Notes: generated by a model not told the origin, from the letters alone. DNA of 64,000 nucleotides from Stichopus chloronotus (GCA_021234535.1 CM037840.1:21445059-21509058); one strand, 5' to 3'; positions 24,301-39,300 are shown, counted from the first letter of the stretch. Translations and numbers: made by a program.

Positions 24301-27300
24301 TCATTCGTGCCACCTTCAGTGTCCGATAACTCAGGACAAGTTGAAGTTGAAAGGTCAAATTAAAGTCATTAAAAAATGACTTTATTGATACGTAGTAATG
24401 ATTAATATTTGATACCATTTTGTGCTATAAACTTTTTTTTTACATTACTGCTCTGATATTGAAATTATTATCCTGACAATCGTGTTAATAAGTGAGAAAC
24501 TTAGATAGAGATATGCATTGATAAGTAACTAAAACGATCATCGATTTCAATAACTGGTGTCACTAAGTATAGCTGTGATACCCATGAGAGCAGTTGGCTA
24601 CGATTGCTTGACTACTTGACTAGTTCCTTGTGTAGTTCTGAGAAAAGAAATCGATTGACATAAGGGGGTTTCAGGTTAGCATGGGGTATCCCTATCACGT
24701 GCCACATTTCTTTCTGGTGACATAATTTACTTAGTGCTGGACTTTACGACGGTTACGTTGTGGACTCTTTTACGATGTTAACGACGTGACTTCCATTTAG
24801 ACATGTAATGATATTGATGTGGCAATTTGCCATCAGGAGGGTCTCTCAGTACACAATTCACTTAAATCGACCTAAGTCAGGTCCAGTGGGTATCAACCAA
24901 TTACGAAAACTTGGCATAGCTCAAGGACCTGGAGGAAATCCTCTCAATTGTTAGACTTCATCTCAGTTCATATCATTCTAAAAGTAACCCTTTCAGTTGC
25001 CATCAGTGTGAAGGTGGTCTGTAAGTTAAAAGTAAATGACTACAATGCCTCTGTGAAGTCCAGAGTTTGTCTTCTCTTCTTCGCATACTTAAAACACCCA
25101 TGAAAAGAACTTTATAAATCAACTTGTTTTAAGCACCTTAAATAAATAAAGCAAGATAAATAAAGAATAAGGATAGGGGCCATTATCTACGTAAGGGCTG
25201 AATGAGTTCTCTGCCAAATATAACGTGAATAGGGATTAGGACCAAATCACAACTTTCTCATAGTTTGCGTCTCTATAGCCAAACTATTTTTTTTTTCCAA
25301 ATCCCAGCATGGAAAACGTTTAATGTGTTACGTTCTTATGCATTATACCAGACGCAACACTAACATTCAGTCCATTTAAAAAGTCAATCAAAGGAGATGA
25401 CCTTGGGATCTCATTTGAAGTAGGCTTTGCACGATTTACCAAACTACGGTCAGTAAGGTAGAATGTTGATGTCAAAGTTGTTGGAGTTCACACTCTGCAG
25501 TCAAACTGCAAGGTTGCTGCAATGAGTTGTAACAAAGCTATACTTTGAAAGACAGGGCCACTTTATATCCATTTCCGAGGTGAATGTTAATAATTGGATG
25601 CTGTAAAATACTTTACTTTTCTTTACTTCAATTTTCCATATCTTTGGATAGTTCACCTGTTAACGATGTTTCGTCTGAGTCCACGTACACCGAAGGACAC
25701 ACTCCAATTCTTTATAAGGCCACTGATACATCCGGCAATTTTGCCTATTGCACTGTCAACGTGATTGTGACAGGTAAATGCGAAATACTGTGACCAATGC
25801 AGAATTTAAACCAATTTTGATTGATCAGATATCGTAACAGAATGCTTGTGATACAGAGTACCATATGTAACCACAGTCATTCATCCCCCATATTTATAAA
25901 GAATTGTGCTTTTCATACAATGAAATTTCTACCATTGTAGGAAAAACTTGAAACAGTGTCCTGCTGTACATTTTACCCGTAGTCATTAAATGCTCCAGTT
26001 TGAAACATCCAGTCGGGGGCTCAGTTCAGAGGTGTTTAAGACACTACGGAAGTTCCTGCACAGTACAGTGCAACGCAGGTTACCAGATCTCAGGCGACAC
26101 GGTACGAAGATGTGAGATTGACAAGAGCGGGAAACCTTACTGGACTGGTGAAGTTACTGCTTGCACTAGTGAGTGTTCTAAGAGTTTCATAAGCATTCAA
26201 AGTCTAGAAATGTAAAATGTGAAATTGTATTCAACCATCTTTTGTTTTGGTTCCGCCACAACTTACGTTTATGCAGATGAAGTGCTTTTATAGGAGATTT
26301 GTTTCAAGTTTCAAACTAATCAAATCAAATATGAAGCAATATATAGATAATAAATATCTGTATTATACAAAGATAATATGAAATACCTCAAAGATGTTTG
26401 ACTTACCGAAAAAAAAGGACAAAAACGAAAAATAATTACGATGTAAAAAAATCTAAAGCTTGTATTTATTCACTTTCGTTTACTTTTTATTTTAGTTCGT
26501 CGATGTCCAGTTAAAGAACCACCAATTAATACCCTGCCATCAGTTTGTGGAGGCAGCCTAGGAAATCTTGCTCCTTTTGGAAGATACTGTTCTTATCACT
26601 GCCTCCAAGGTTTCACTCCAAAAGGAGAAAACACTGTGCAATGCCAAGCGGATGGAACATGGAGTGAGACAACTTTTGAGTGTGAGGGTATGTGGCGCAC
26701 ATAGAAATATAAAAAAAAAAAATGGTCGGAATGCTGGCTGGCTGTGTTCTAAAAGGACGAGTTTAGGGTTTCGTTTTAAAGGGAAATAGGGCGTTTAGGA
26801 TACACCAACATGGCATACGAAGAAAATAGCTTTAATAATTATTATACCATTCAGTCTAACCAATAAACATCTGCAAAAGCTTTATCTCCTCAAACCATTA
26901 TCCATGTGGTAAGAAACGGAAGCTGCATCATTTGAATTTTGAAAAGTTTGGGTGAACAAATGATTGTTGAGCAACAAATAACTGAATTTCTATCTGTGAG
27001 AATGTTATTCCTTGAAAAGAAGGCTACTGTCCTTCCTTAATTTGAATAATCTATCATTCTATGTCCAGAAATATTGGTTTTAAACATATGGTTGTTTTCT
27101 GTATAACAAACGCCCTATTTCCCTTTAAAGGATTAAATTGAGTTGATATCAATCAATCAAATTTATGAGGAGTTCGAAGTGTACAGATACCTCAGAATAC
27201 TTGAAACTAGCATGGAAGTTTCAGTTTCACATTCAATAGTTATGAAAATGACTGTCACATGTTTTGAATTGTTTTTATTCCGACTTGTAGAGATTGAGTT

Positions 27301-30300
27301 CATGGGAATTAGTACTGATGTGAAAAGTGTTTGGTCACAAATTTTAAAAACTGAAATTGAATTGGTTATCACTTTACACATTAATGTTCATTTGTATGTA
27401 ACACATGAGGATCCTCTTAGTTTGACCATGTGTCATAAGTATTACTAAAACAACATAAAAATAAAGGAAAACTGAAAACTGGCTAACAATTTAAGAATGA
27501 ACTTGGTTTCAACCATTGGTTAGGAGAAAGACATCACCAACCGACTTGATTTTGATTTTGCTCCGCTTAGATAGTATAAGCAATTGATCTTAACTTCTTG
27601 GTTCCTGCTAATATGAAGGTTAAGTTTACACTAAAAAAGTCCTAAAAACAGTGGCAGAAATAATCCTATGCCGGATCGTGTATTGGCTGTAGGATAATAG
27701 TTATCGCTTGCGTTAACCCTAATCGTGCATTATCATACAGTTAATACACGGGTCCAAAGTTGATTAACCTTGTTCATACTTACCAAAGAGATTTTAATCT
27801 CGTTGGCAGGTATGACATGTAATCACATTTAAAACATGTCAACAATATTCGTGCGCGAAACAGAAAGTAACATTTAAACGAAATGAGTAACAATAACAAT
27901 TGACATATCAACAATGCCTACTTTAATTAGTTTGCTAGTATCAGTATACTAATGTTGGTATGCTGTGGTTCAGTGTACGTGTAGTCACTGTGCAGTGTGT
28001 ACTTAACCATGTGCTATACAGTTTTGTACAGCTAGTACAGAGACTTACTAAATGTTGGATTTGTCTACTGATTAGACTAATTTTGGATAGAGAGTGACAG
28101 ATTTATTGACTATACATTTCTAGAAAGCGTGAACATGATTTGATATCTTACTCTCAGTCCTAACAGCAGCAGCAGTAAGTGGAATGCTTGCTGTGTACGG
28201 ACCGTAATTTTCCTGTGAGTGTGAGAGTTCTCAGTAGTCTACACAAAATTTCGGAAACAGGCCTAAGTTAGTTCAACAAAGAAGGATTGCACATGGTCAA
28301 AACGTTATTGTCAAAACATTGCTGTAAGATCACTTTGTGGTTTGGGATAACTCGTGTCAAGGTCTTCTCTGTTTAATTATTTCACCATATAGGGCCTAGG
28401 CCTATCAATAGACCTAAACTATTTGTGCTGTGGAGTCCTCTGTCCTTACGAATATTTATCCGGTGGTCGTATGGATGCCCTTCAAGATGGCGATGGATTG
28501 CAGTCCTTAGTCTTATTTTCGATTTGGAGATTGCATAGGAAATTGTTTTTTGAACATCTCCGCAGAATTCTGCAAAGAAGGAAAGCTAATTCCGTTAGGC
28601 TATAAAACTTTCAAAGGTGTTCAAAATATACTGAATAATCTTTCACCAGACACAATTCTGATTTTTAGGTAAGATTACCACTGACAGTATACTGTGTTGT
28701 TGTTACGTAGATTTACCTACATTACATTATACTTTTGAGCAGGCACTAGGCGCGACCTAACTGTTAGATAACGTTTGATCTACGAACTTCAAATCGAACT
28801 TCAAATCGTTATTCAACTAGTATAGGCCTATTAATAGTAATACTATGCTAGCCATTGTTTTTGCAAGATATATAACAAACTGAAAATATACTATCGATCT
28901 AAGTTTTATTGTATTCATCCGGCAATGATTGAACGTTGTTGAACGAGTTGGGTTATCAACGATTAACCCACGATCACCTGACTGAAACGGGGCCAATGGG
29001 AGTTGAGGATTCTTTCCAAGTATGTATGAATTGCGGATAAATTTGCTTCTTAGACTGCAGAGAATGGCAATTTGTTCCTAACTCTCTTTCATTGACAAAT
29101 TCAGCTAATTTGTGTTTGTTTGTTCTTACTTTTAAGAACACATATTTAGAAGCATACAATTTCTGTAAGAGTTATAAGGTTGGAACATTTCAATTGAAGG
29201 GGAAATGTGTTATTGGCCCTTCACTCAGAAGTAAACAGAGAGGTGAACATGTCCCTACTCTCGCCTCAAAAGTCGACACACATATTGTAAAGTAATGCTA
29301 AGAATGTAATTGGTATTTTCTTCTATTTTTCAGTTAGCGACAATAACCTATGGACATGAAGTTATCGAATTCCAGCAGCATAAGGACTATGATATTTTCT
29401 ATTTTTATTTTTCAGCAATCACATGCCCAAAACTCGTTTTGAATGACAGGCTCAGAAGCGACCCTGTGGAGTGTATTTCCTCTTTTTCTTTACACCGACA
29501 ACAATGCAGACTCTTGTGTGATTCCGAATTCTCAGTTCACCCTTTATGTTCTACAATAGTGACCTGTGTCGATGATGGAACGTGGTTTCCCAACGTCGGA
29601 ACTGTGGAGTGCAGAGGTGAGGTTAATTTAATGATTAAAATTAAAAACAAAAAGATAGCCTATATCATTCTATACAACTACGTAAAATTTGTTTCTGAAA
29701 TATTCTTCGCTCATCAAATCTTGGTAAGCAGAAGAACAAACATAACTTGTTCATATTGATATCTAAGGTAGCACGCCTGACCTATAGTGCAACTACTATT
29801 AGGCTCAAGTAACGATAGCAATAACTGCTCAAATGTATCTACGCGTATTACGCTACATAACACAAACGTAATGTTGGGTTATTCCATAGGTTACGATAAT
29901 GCTTAGTGGTTAGAGTGAGAAACAGGATACAACAACATCCTTCCATACGTTGTCTGCACATCAGTCCCCTATTTACCTGCGCAGAGCCTGGTGTAGTTCA
30001 AATTATTGTTTGACTTAAAACTAATGTTCTCACTGCTGGCATGAATGTTCAAATACAATAACCACAGGGGACACTTGTCCTAAAATTATTTTTTAGCTTA
30101 AAAGGTGGCGTATATCATTCAAACTCTTCTTGTTATCGACGTAACTTTGATACTAGGAAATTTTCGTGGAGAACTGAAAACATCTGTGATTGTAGTGTAG
30201 TGTAGGTGTAGTGTAGCAATAGCTATACAACACTAACGAGAGCAGGTTGAAGTTCGTAAGCATATTCAGACCGGTGCAAATTCTTAAATACCATAACCAT

Positions 30301-33300
30301 AACTGTGTCATAACTTGTAATTTTCTCGTTCGGCTTCACAAAAGAAGATTTGATTGACTCAGACGTCGACACTATTGCTAAATTTCCCCTGCTATTGATC
30401 TGAAGACAACTGCTATGCTAGTGCCGATAGTGCCGTACGTAGTGAGAATTCGATGCCACTGATCTCTATATTTACAGAGAGATCAATGGGCTAAATGCAT
30501 GTCTCCTGCTTCACCCCCAAGTCTCGAGCATGTTCACAGTTTTGTTATTATGTCTGCGTCCCTGAAGCATTCGATGCTGTGTTATTCAACTGGCAAATGA
30601 ATAAAAGGGCTTAGAACTTAAATAAGCAATGTCAGACAGTAGACTGTGAGTTTACACCCAGGTTATGGTCCACCATCATAGAGTGGGGAGTAGAGACACT
30701 GACCAGTGACATTGTGACATTGTGACATACAGTGTCCATGTTGATAAAGCCTCGCTTAAAATGTCCAAAGTAGCCTCGTCTTCTCAAAAATCGTCAAATT
30801 TTTAATCATTTTTCCCGTGAAAGTTATATATCTTGAATATTATGTTGTCAGGTAAGTTTATGTTTATTGTTGTAATAGTTCTCAAGACATGCTGTAAATC
30901 CAAATTTTTGATACAAAACTGGCATTTTACCCAGAAATCATCCACTTAGAAATTTCTCGAAAATTCCACTAACTTTGTCATAAACGAGATATAGAGGACG
31001 CACAAACACACACACGCATACGTACACGCACACGCATCAGTCGGCAAGGACACGTTTTCATAAATACCATTCAACAGGACCCGCTCTACCTGTGGTCACA
31101 CTACCATGGGGTACCCTTGGGGTGTGGCTACTCATCACTACAAGTGTTTTCATGGCAACCGTTCTGCCATGGCTGTACAGTACATTAGCTCCACTAACAA
31201 AGTGACTACGGTATTTCTTCTTAGCCACTACATGGTCATGAGGTTATAATTGTATACTTCCAAAAATTGTCTTACCTGGTCACTTTTGCATTTTCTTTTT
31301 TATAACCTTTTTGGCATGTCCGGTGTTCCATTTTGACTGGGGAATATAATGACAGTTGAATCTAAATGAAGTTTAGAATTAAGATTGGATATCAATGAAT
31401 TGTGTATGATTTTGGACTTGGGAGGTGAGAAGCTTGAGAAAATTGACTAGGCGTGATTAAATATGCTTTTGAATAAAAATTCAACCTTTTTCGAATGAGA
31501 TGACTACAGAAGTAAATATGTTGTATATATGGTGCAAAAAACCATCCAACATTTCAAAATACCTGGCAAAGGATGTTATTCATTATGAGTAATGCGTTAT
31601 GTTCCACCCATTTCACGTTTGTGGTTGAATCTATTTTTGAAACTTTACATATTATTGCTACAGTTATCACATTAGTGATTCGGAGTGATTCAGAGTTCTG
31701 AGAACAAAGCACAACATGAAGTTCCTTGGTAATTTATTATATTATGTTTATGTCCATCATTAATTGAAAGTCGTTGTGAATGTTCTTACAGTGTATATCT
31801 GATCGGATATAATGTTATAATGCCTCTCGTTTGAAGGCAGTAGTATGTATTTTCTCCTCAGATAAACAAGTACCTGACTTTACAAGTTGTTCTCATATGA
31901 TATTTTACACAGACCCCTTTACTCACACTGCGAGAATCGACTGGTCCCACATCTCCGCCACAGACAATGACTGTGTTACTCCCACTATTACTTGTGATCC
32001 TCCTGGGGGTACAGCCCTGAGTCCAGGTTATTATCCTGTAAAGTGTGTTGCCACTGATGTAGCTGGTAACAAGAGGATATGTCACTCTTACATTGAAGTC
32101 AGAGGTAAGATCATAGTTATCTCTCCAAATATTCTCTTTCAACTCACTGAATATACGGATGGAGCCATGTATTCATTGTATTGTGTATTTGTTTATACAT
32201 GATTGTCATGTATATTTATTTGACAGATTCCAGATAATGGAGACACATGTTTCCATGCCATCACGTTTACACATGAAAGTAAGAATAGTATTACGTTCAT
32301 AACTGCTGTGAACTTACACAATTTACTATACCTTCGTATGTCTATCCATGCATCTGTCTTTCTCAGTCTCTGATTTGTTCTTCAATCTCTTTAACAGATC
32401 GTACATGTTCTCAACTGACTCCTCCTACATTTGGGAACGTGGTCAATACTTGCTCTCAAAAAGAGGGTTCTCTTTGTGAGGTCAACTGCGATGAAGGTTA
32501 CAAGCTGTTCGGTTCGTCAGTAGCTAGTTGTAAAACAGTGAAAGGAGTCACAAAGTGGGTCAGGGATCAGGAGCCTAGCTGTAAAGGTAGTCAAATGTTG
32601 CTTTTTCCGATATTCAAATTGGTTGTGACATTTTACCAAATTAGGCAAAAACGTATCTTAAAGGAGTTTCTTCAGTTGTTTTTGTATAGGGTCACCAGAA
32701 TTAAATTTTTGTCATCAAAGACCAGTAAGTTTGATACTTTCTACCTCGAAGAGAATGTTCACATTAAACGTACCATTCATTTTCATAATGTCAGAAGCCT
32801 CTTTCATGCTTTCTTTGTATATTTAATACCTCTCTCTCTCTCCATTGAAAATGCAGTCGTAAAGTGCAACCCGCTGAAAAAAGCCGATAGGCAGTTGCAG
32901 ATCACACCTGTCGCCTGCCTGAGGCGTAAACATACGGTCGTTGGGTGCGCTTGTGAAGTTCACTGCAAAAATGAATATACATTGGAAGGACATTTTGGAA
33001 AAGAGACAGAACACATTGAGTGCCTCAGTAGTGGTTTGTGGGAACCAAATGCCGATGGTACATACGCATGCATAGGTGAGACTAACTATTTATAGAATAA
33101 ATGTAGGAATCTGAAGCTCAACAATCATAGTGTGTCTGAAATTTCATTTTGGTGTAAGCAACATAACAAGATACTTTGGCTTAGTTTAAACGTTTTACTA
33201 CGACATTGGGGTATGATCATGTAATATATTTAAATTAAATAAAGGTAAATGCAAGAAATCAAACTAATTCCTCATTCACAACAGTAATTTCATGTATTGA

Positions 33301-33354
33301 TTTATTAGGGATTCCTTGCCGAAGGAAAAGGAATCAATGTGGTGTGGTGCGAAC

Positions 33355-33385
<31 letters not shown>

Positions 33386-36300
33386 TGTGTATGAGTTGAC
33401 AATTTATGACCATTTATGAAATCACACATACTATTCGGGGACCCATCTGGAATTGGGGACGGTTTCCGTTTCAAAGTTGGCTTTTAATTAGCCTCCATGT
33501 GATATATGATGGTGCCATGAAGCTATCTATTGAATTTGAAGGAGTATAGACGAAGTCCCCATTGAGATATTGTTGGGTTTCGTCCTCTTTTGAAGGTGTA
33601 TGTGTGTAAGGTACCATGTCCACGATTCCCTAGTGACAAACAGATACACACTCACTATTACAGTGATAGTTATTAATTGAAAAAAAAAAAATGAGGGCCC
33701 CCATTTTTTGTTGTGGCAAAGGGTATTATTTCCCATCAATATAGCCTAGTACAATGTTTATTTACAGCCGTCCACGGTTGAATAGTAAAATGAAGGTGTC
33801 CCCGTTTGGAGGTATAAACCTGCATGTGTGCGTGCGTGTATATTGGAATTGTAATACTTTCTAAGGACGTGTGTGTAGACTTGTGTGTGAGTGTGACATT
33901 TGGTTTCTAAGCACGACATTCCAAGAACAACCTTGACTGATCCCATATTTCATGTGTGAGTTGTTCCTAGTAAAAAAAATGATTATGTTGGATGTCAAAC
34001 ATTATTTTTGGTCCCGAGAGGTGAAACACTGAAAACCTTGTAAAAATGATACTTCAAAGAATTGTAGCCTTGACCTATCACATATTCGTTGTGTGTGTAT
34101 TGGTTGTAATCGATAGATGATTACTGATGTTTTTGGCAGTTACAATAAGTGACGCCGGAAAGTTGTTAACATAATATCCACGAAGTGTATTCTTGGATGG
34201 ACTCATCTGTAATATTTGACCTTTTGGTCAATTCTTAGAAATGTAATTCACAAATGTCCTCTGGAGAGTAACGTGGCATGATCGCATTGTTTCTGTGTCA
34301 GTTGTACATACTAGGTACATGATAAACATTTTTGCAGGCAAAGGTCATTTGCAGGTCCCTAAATGTGAAAAACCTTGTAAATATAATTTCTCAAGAAGTG
34401 TAAGATTTACTAAGTTTTACTCACCAGAGGTCTAACTGAAAATCTCGCGAACATAATTTATCCATGAGGGTAACCTTTCCTGATATAATAGTTGATGTGT
34501 GACCTTATTCTTTAAATCAGGAATAGTATGATAATTTCTACTGTTGTAGATCGAAAGTTATTGGAGGTTACCAGAGGTAAAACTGGTATCCTTGCAAACA
34601 CTATATTCTGTACCGGTTAAGTGAAAGGAAATCTCATATTTAGCATGTGGATAGTTCTTATTCAATATATGATTTTCTGTTGTGATTGGTAGAAGTCAAA
34701 ATCAGTTGGAGTAAACCAGAGGTCTTAGAGTCGAAATCATGTCAACTGCTATATCTCAAACAAAACTCTGACGGATGTCATATTTTGCATGGCTATTGCT
34801 CATATTCAGTAGCTGTGAATATTCAGTATTTTTGTGGAGGTAAATGATTATTTAAGGTCACCACAAGTCAAAAAGTTTGACAAAACTTTATTTCAAGTAG
34901 CGTAACTGTGATCGATCTCTTATTACTAGTATGCAATTTTCCACATTGAATAGATAATTTCTACCAATTGTCACTAATTGTTTCAGAAGAAAGTGAAAGG
35001 TCATTTTCGATCAAACTTGGTCATGTTGTTTCATGTACCCTTTGCTTTTGGGGAGGACAAAGATCGTTTAAAGTTACCACAAGTCAAAATTTTGTGAACA
35101 CATTATCTCAAGAAGGGTATCTGTGACTGATCTCACACTCTATTTTCCATACTGAATAGATGATTTCTGTCATTTTTGCACCTACTGTTTTAAGAGGTCA
35201 TTTTGAGTCAAGATTGTGGGTAGTAGCTGTATGTTATTATTCCTTGCAGAAGGAACAAATCAGAAAGAAAAGCTTGCTGGAACTTCAACCGCGATGTGTA
35301 GGTTGCGCAGAGTCCTTAGATGATCCCTATTTTTTATTGAGGTCAAAGGTGATTGAGGTCACCCTAAACACAATGTATGAAAAAAATACTAATAAAGATA
35401 TCTAAGAGCTGCATGTTAACTGAAGTGTGTGTGGGTAATCCATTGCAAGTAGATTGTACTCATTGCTTCCCGGAGGGTAAATTTTATTTGGGTTATATCG
35501 AGGTTATATCGAAAACTGACTCTGATGAAACTGTTAGCATTGTACGTATTGATGAGTAGATGATATGTATCATTTTATTAATTGTATCTAGATCATAAGT
35601 CACTTGAGGTCAGAGAGATAAGATAAATTATTCCCTTAGATGTGAAAGGTCCATCGACGTCAACATACGCCAAAGTATGACAACTTATTTAGTTAGAATA
35701 TCTGAACAAGTAAAGCTTGCTTGAATTTAATGTGTACATCATCCATTGTGAGCAAGTGTTACCTATGACTCTCCATGGAGGTCAAAGGTCTTTTGAAGTT
35801 GTTCTTTGTTAAAGTATGAAACATTCAAAGGATGGTGTCTCAATAGCTGAATGTTGTTGGAGCTCCACATTAATAGCAGGGGATTCTCTGGTTGAGGAGG
35901 TGATCACTCATATTGTTTGTATAGGTCAACGGTCACATGAGATTAGTAGAGGTTATAGTTTTACAGCCTGTAAATACTGTATCTGAAATATGGAAAGATG
36001 TAAAATTTTTGATTTGTAGATTGTCTATTAGATGGTCCATATTTTTTATTATTCTTTTCTTTTCATGGAGTTCAAAGCTCATTTGAGGTCACCATAGGAT
36101 AAGATATGGAAACTTACCACTTAAGATTGTTTTGTAGTCTGAATGCTGCTTTAACTTCCATTGCAAGTAAAAGATCCATGTGATTGTTTTTCGTGAAGGT
36201 CGAATATCATTTGCCGTCACCAGAGAAGGAACATACCTCAATAACTATTTTTTTTTTTTTTGGGGGGGGGGGGGGAATCTTCAAACAGTTTATATGACAG

Positions 36301-39300
36301 TCATTGATGATCTCTGTCTTTTGTTATGGAGGATAAAGGTCATGTGAGGCCAGTGGATATTGCAGTTTGTAAACTTGCATCTCGTGGTATTTTACCAAAG
36401 TGAGGTGTTTGAACTTCAATATTGGTATGTATTGTATGGGTCTTTGTATTGCATTTTTTGAAGAATAGAGCACCGGGCAGGGACTAAATCTTCACTAAGT
36501 ATAGTCCGTAATGGATAAATACTTCCAGAATGTCTTGATCCGGGAGATTGATTTTACTATTTACTTCATCCCTAATCTTATTATATTTACTATGTTTGGA
36601 TCAAACGTATCTTGGGACACAGAGATATGCTAGTATGATACCTTTTCGAGACAAAAAACTTCAATTTACTATTTGTGACGATAGTGTGAAGTATCTTAAC
36701 CATAAATAAAGTTTTACTCATGATTCCCAGTGTGATTTGGAAATATTTTTAACCCCAGATATGGTTCCTCCAAGGATTAAATACTGTCCTGAACCAGTAC
36801 TATTCCCTAGAACAGACACACGCCAGCCTGCCTCAGTATCTTTTGATTTACCAACCGCAGAAGATAACTCGGGCGAAAATATGCATGTGAGGGTCTTTTT
36901 TTTTTTTTCTCTACACCTCATTTGTCTGTTTCCGTTCTATTTTAGTTTTTATTTTCCTCTCAGAGAACTCACTCACACTCAGAAAATGATGTAGAATCGC
37001 CTCTTTGAGGATGGCATGAACTGTGTCAGAGGTATCAGTTGAAATGGCTTTAGTATGTAATACTGCTTACAATCATGGGCAGAAACAAAACTTCATGTTC
37101 AACGTCTCTGTACAGCAAAGCATGAACCAAAGAAAAAATATTAAAAGACACGATTGACGAGTGAGTATTTACTGCGAAAGTGTATGGTGATTAGAAAACA
37201 AATTTGGTTTTGTGGAGGGCTCATGGAAATTAGCGAAAGTAGTCTTAATTCTATAGGTATAGAAAAAACTGGGATCTTTTCCCCCTTCTTTGAGTCACAG
37301 TATCAAATGTGTGATAGATATATGCCACACACCTTTGTCGCAACGTTCATAGAGCCGAAAATCGTGTTCTAGTTGAAAAGTATGTACAACATATTTATTC
37401 GTAATAAACAATTAATATCTGTGTATCTCCAAAACTACGTCAAGTGGTTAACTTGATTATTGATAGAATGATGGATTGCAAATACAGCAACGTATTAAGA
37501 TAATTTTTTTTCAATGGATTAGAACTTCTCTCCTCTATTTACTTAGGTAAAACGGACATTCAACGGACGTATGTTAATAGGTCACACATTTTGAAAATCG
37601 CCAGCGTTCATTGATTTGAAGAATTTTCGGTTTCATTTTCCAGCCAAATCTAACACCAGACGTGACCTCGCCGAGCCCTTTTGACGGAGATGCAACAATC
37701 CAGTGCTTGTTTCAAGATCTCGCCGGCAATCAGAACGACGATTGTCGCATCGAAATAGTTGTTATCGGTATCATTCTTCCAGTTATAGACTAACGGTATA
37801 AAGGGCAAAAAAGAAGACATTTTACATGCATTGTCATGATCTATCGTCATTTCCAATCATACACAGGAAAATGTATCTTGCAGGAGACTGTTGTTTTGTT
37901 AAATACATTTTACATACATTTGCTTCGTCTTTCTCCAAATCGAGTAGGAGCCTCTCTTTGTAACATATTTGTGCTATCAGAAGATGTGATCCCCTGACAT
38001 CTGAGGGAGTTTGGGGACACACAATTTTCTTGCACACGACAGACGTGTACAAGGGAGGATATCCCCATAATCCAAAAAAGTGGAAATGACTTTTCCATCA
38101 AATGCACAAGTGTCGGTGCTGCTACGTTCATCCTTCAAAGTATACTTACACAACTTTTGCAATTCTTTTCAATTGAGATTGAATTCGCTAACATTTAATG
38201 CATGTTTTCTTTTCATTATTGATTAAAATAGATCTTGTACCTCCAGTTATTGTTCGCGACTGCCCTTCCGACATTGTGACAATAGTCAGAGAAGAGCTAT
38301 CCACTGTCACTTGGGAAGAACCACAGTTTGAAGACCCAGGGGGCAAACATGTCCTAATATCCAGTAATTACAGTCCAGGTGGGAAGTTTGGTGTTGGCAA
38401 CTATGAGGTAACGTACACGGCTACCAATGAAATTACAGGAAGAAAGTCGCAATGCCAGTTTACTATTCATACACTCTAAAAAATGATTGCCCAACCTGGG
38501 CAAAAAATTACCCAGCCGTTGGTTCCGTATGCCACCTAACCGGAATTGGGTAAAATATTGCCCAACTTAGTTGGTTAAGCGTTTTACTCATTAGTTGGGC
38601 AAAAAAATTTGCCCAACCATTTTACCCAACTAATGGAGCAAATATTTTGCCCAACCAAGTGGGCAAAAATTGTACTCAACATAAAGCAAAATGTTTAACC
38701 AACCAAGTTGGGTAATTTATTACCCAATTCCAGTTAGGTGGCATACGGAACCAACGGCTGGGTAAAAAGAGTTACCCAACCCGGGGTTGGGTAAATTTTG
38801 CCAAACTGTGAAAGTGCATGAATATCAGAAAAAGAAAACTCATGGCATTGATTCTTCAACAATTTATTGGTTAACTAGCTTGATTAAAAGAACAAGAAAA
38901 ATGATATTAATTTCTACATGATAATTAAATATTATAACCATTTTCATCAAACACTTATGTTATGTCCAAAATCCTTGCAGAAAAATGGTGCAAATCATGC
39001 AATCAATATTAGTCTTTTGTGAACAACATCAAAGACAACCAAACCTTCGAAACAAACATTATTATGAATATGAAAGGTTGTGAGTTCCTTAAAAAAGCAA
39101 ACTTAAATGGCATCATGTGTAGACAATGAACCCCAACCACCCAGAAATTTGTAAGTTAGCCAGAGTGTTTACTGGGATGTTTGGGCAAAAAAGCTTGTGG
39201 GCCTATTCTCATCGCTTCATTTACAGAAAAAGCAAGTTTGATACCAAATCTTAGTTTTGATTCTTGAAATGAGCCATCTGGAGGCAACTACATTAGTACA

